Assembly: GCA_040902925.1 (NCBI GenBank)
Contig: JBBDWJ010000083.1
Coordinates: 1 to 6,939 of the forward strand
DNA length: 6,939 nucleotides
Origin: JBBDWJ01 sp040902925
GTDB lineage: Bacteria; Acidobacteriota; Terriglobia; Bryobacterales; UBA6623
Direction: 5' to 3'
Each line of letters begins with the position of its first letter. Position 1 is the first letter of the stretch. Of this stretch, positions 6,516 through 6,939 are shown in pieces. The notes beneath the pieces were generated by a model. The model saw only the letters and a program-made list of their open reading frames with translations. It was not told the DNA's origin and searched no databases. The translations under genes were made by a program, and so were the position numbers.

Positions 6516-6939
6516 ATGGCCGCAGCCGCCTCGACCCAGGATCCGTTTTTCGTTCTCCACAACCTGATCGCCAAGGACTTCAAGGTGCGCTACCGGAATA
6601 TGTCTCTCGGCATATTCTGGTCGCTGCTCAACCCCTTGATCATGATGGCGGTTCTGACGTTCGTTTTTACCCACGTCCAGAAAAGCGAGATTCCGTATTT
6701 CCCGCTGTTTCTGTTGATGGGCTACGTGCCGTACAACTTCTTCACGCTGGCCTGGGCGTCGGGAACCAATTCGATCGTCGACAACGCATCACTGATCAAG
6801 AAAGTGCCGTTCCGCCGAGAACTCGTGCCGTTGTCGGTGGTGCTCGCCAATACGCTGCACTACGGCATTCAACTGGGCCTGCTGCTGCTGGCCGTGGCGA
6901 TTTTCATCGGCGTGAACGTGCATTGGGTCTGGATGCCGG
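6516..6939 (+). CDS. ABC-2 type export permease (TagG/Wzm/RfbA-like), 5' part
   Basis: Membrane subunit of an ABC exporter for surface polysaccharide, O-antigen or teichoic-acid-like polymer; the ATPase partner would be expected just past the window. Only the first 141 codons are present, about half of the usual 260-290. The protein starts MAAAASTQDPFFVLHNLIAK and then shows the family signature DFKVRYRNMSLGIFWSLLNP (21-40), an amphipathic entry segment leading into the first span (about 32-52). A second span lies at about 62-84. The cytosolic loop NASLIKKVPFRRELVPLS (90-107) is a hallmark of the group, and a third span follows at about 108-132. The ATG at 6516 is the only suitable start; no ribosome site is evident before it. 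Its role in capsule or lipopolysaccharide export is inferred from family resemblance. Confidence 0.9.
   Translation, partial: MAAAASTQDPFFVLHNLIAKDFKVRYRNMSLGIFWSLLNPLIMMAVLTFVFTHVQKSEIPYFPLFLLMGYVPYNFFTLAWASGTNSIVDNASLIKKVPFRRELVPLSVVLANTLHYGIQLGLLLLAVAIFIGVNVHWVWMP

Noticed and set aside
6303..6674. Minus-strand frame across the HTH-exporter gap
   Set aside because: It overlaps the 5' part of the clear export permease gene and shows no protein-like pattern.

Overview
The window is GC-rich bacterial chromosomal DNA with ordinary single-copy genes. No transposase, integrase, CRISPR array, tRNA or rRNA was recognised. The gene styles suggest an Acidobacteriota genome of the Solibacter/Bryobacter type: an acidobacterial-looking LolA-like secreted protein, a very small MerR-like helix-turn-helix protein, and an egtB-egtD pair without egtA. 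This placement is an inference from family resemblance, not a database result.

Layout. The left two thirds lies on the minus strand. Read in the direction of transcription it holds a secreted LolA-like protein (start about 4513, end 3587), a 304-bp structured gap, egtB (3282 to 1993), egtD (1996 to 1010, overlapping egtB by 4 nt), a 230-bp gap, and an unrecognised 231-residue protein (779 to 84). The right third lies on the plus strand. It holds a multi-pass CPBP-like membrane protein (4564 to 5640), a 435-bp gap without a convincing gene, a 76-residue DNA-binding protein (6076 to 6306), a 209-bp gap with dyads, and the first 141 codons of an ABC-2 polysaccharide/teichoic-acid-type export permease (6516, running off the window). 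The permease is cut by the right edge.

How the genes work together. EgtD trimethylates histidine to hercynine. EgtB then uses O2 and a thiol donor to make the C-S bond of the ergothioneine sulfoxide. The two are translationally coupled through an ATGA overlap and form the best-supported pathway here. No gamma-glutamyl-cysteine ligase (egtA), amidohydrolase (egtC) or C-S lyase (egtE) is present, and the C-terminal motif of EgtB looks like the cysteine-using form rather than the mycobacterial form. The LolA-like and CPBP genes diverge from a 50-bp region with two -10-like boxes and a perfect palindrome between them. Both probably have very short or no leaders.

Most notable oddities are: a CPBP-like protein lacking the first Glu of EExxxR and the Asn/Asp of its third motif; a five-unit 15-bp tandem repeat in the 5' part of the LolA-like gene whose opposite strand spells ANLTG pentapeptide repeats; and an unrecognised but well-formed protein downstream of egtD. 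No clear-cut new multi-gene system is visible.
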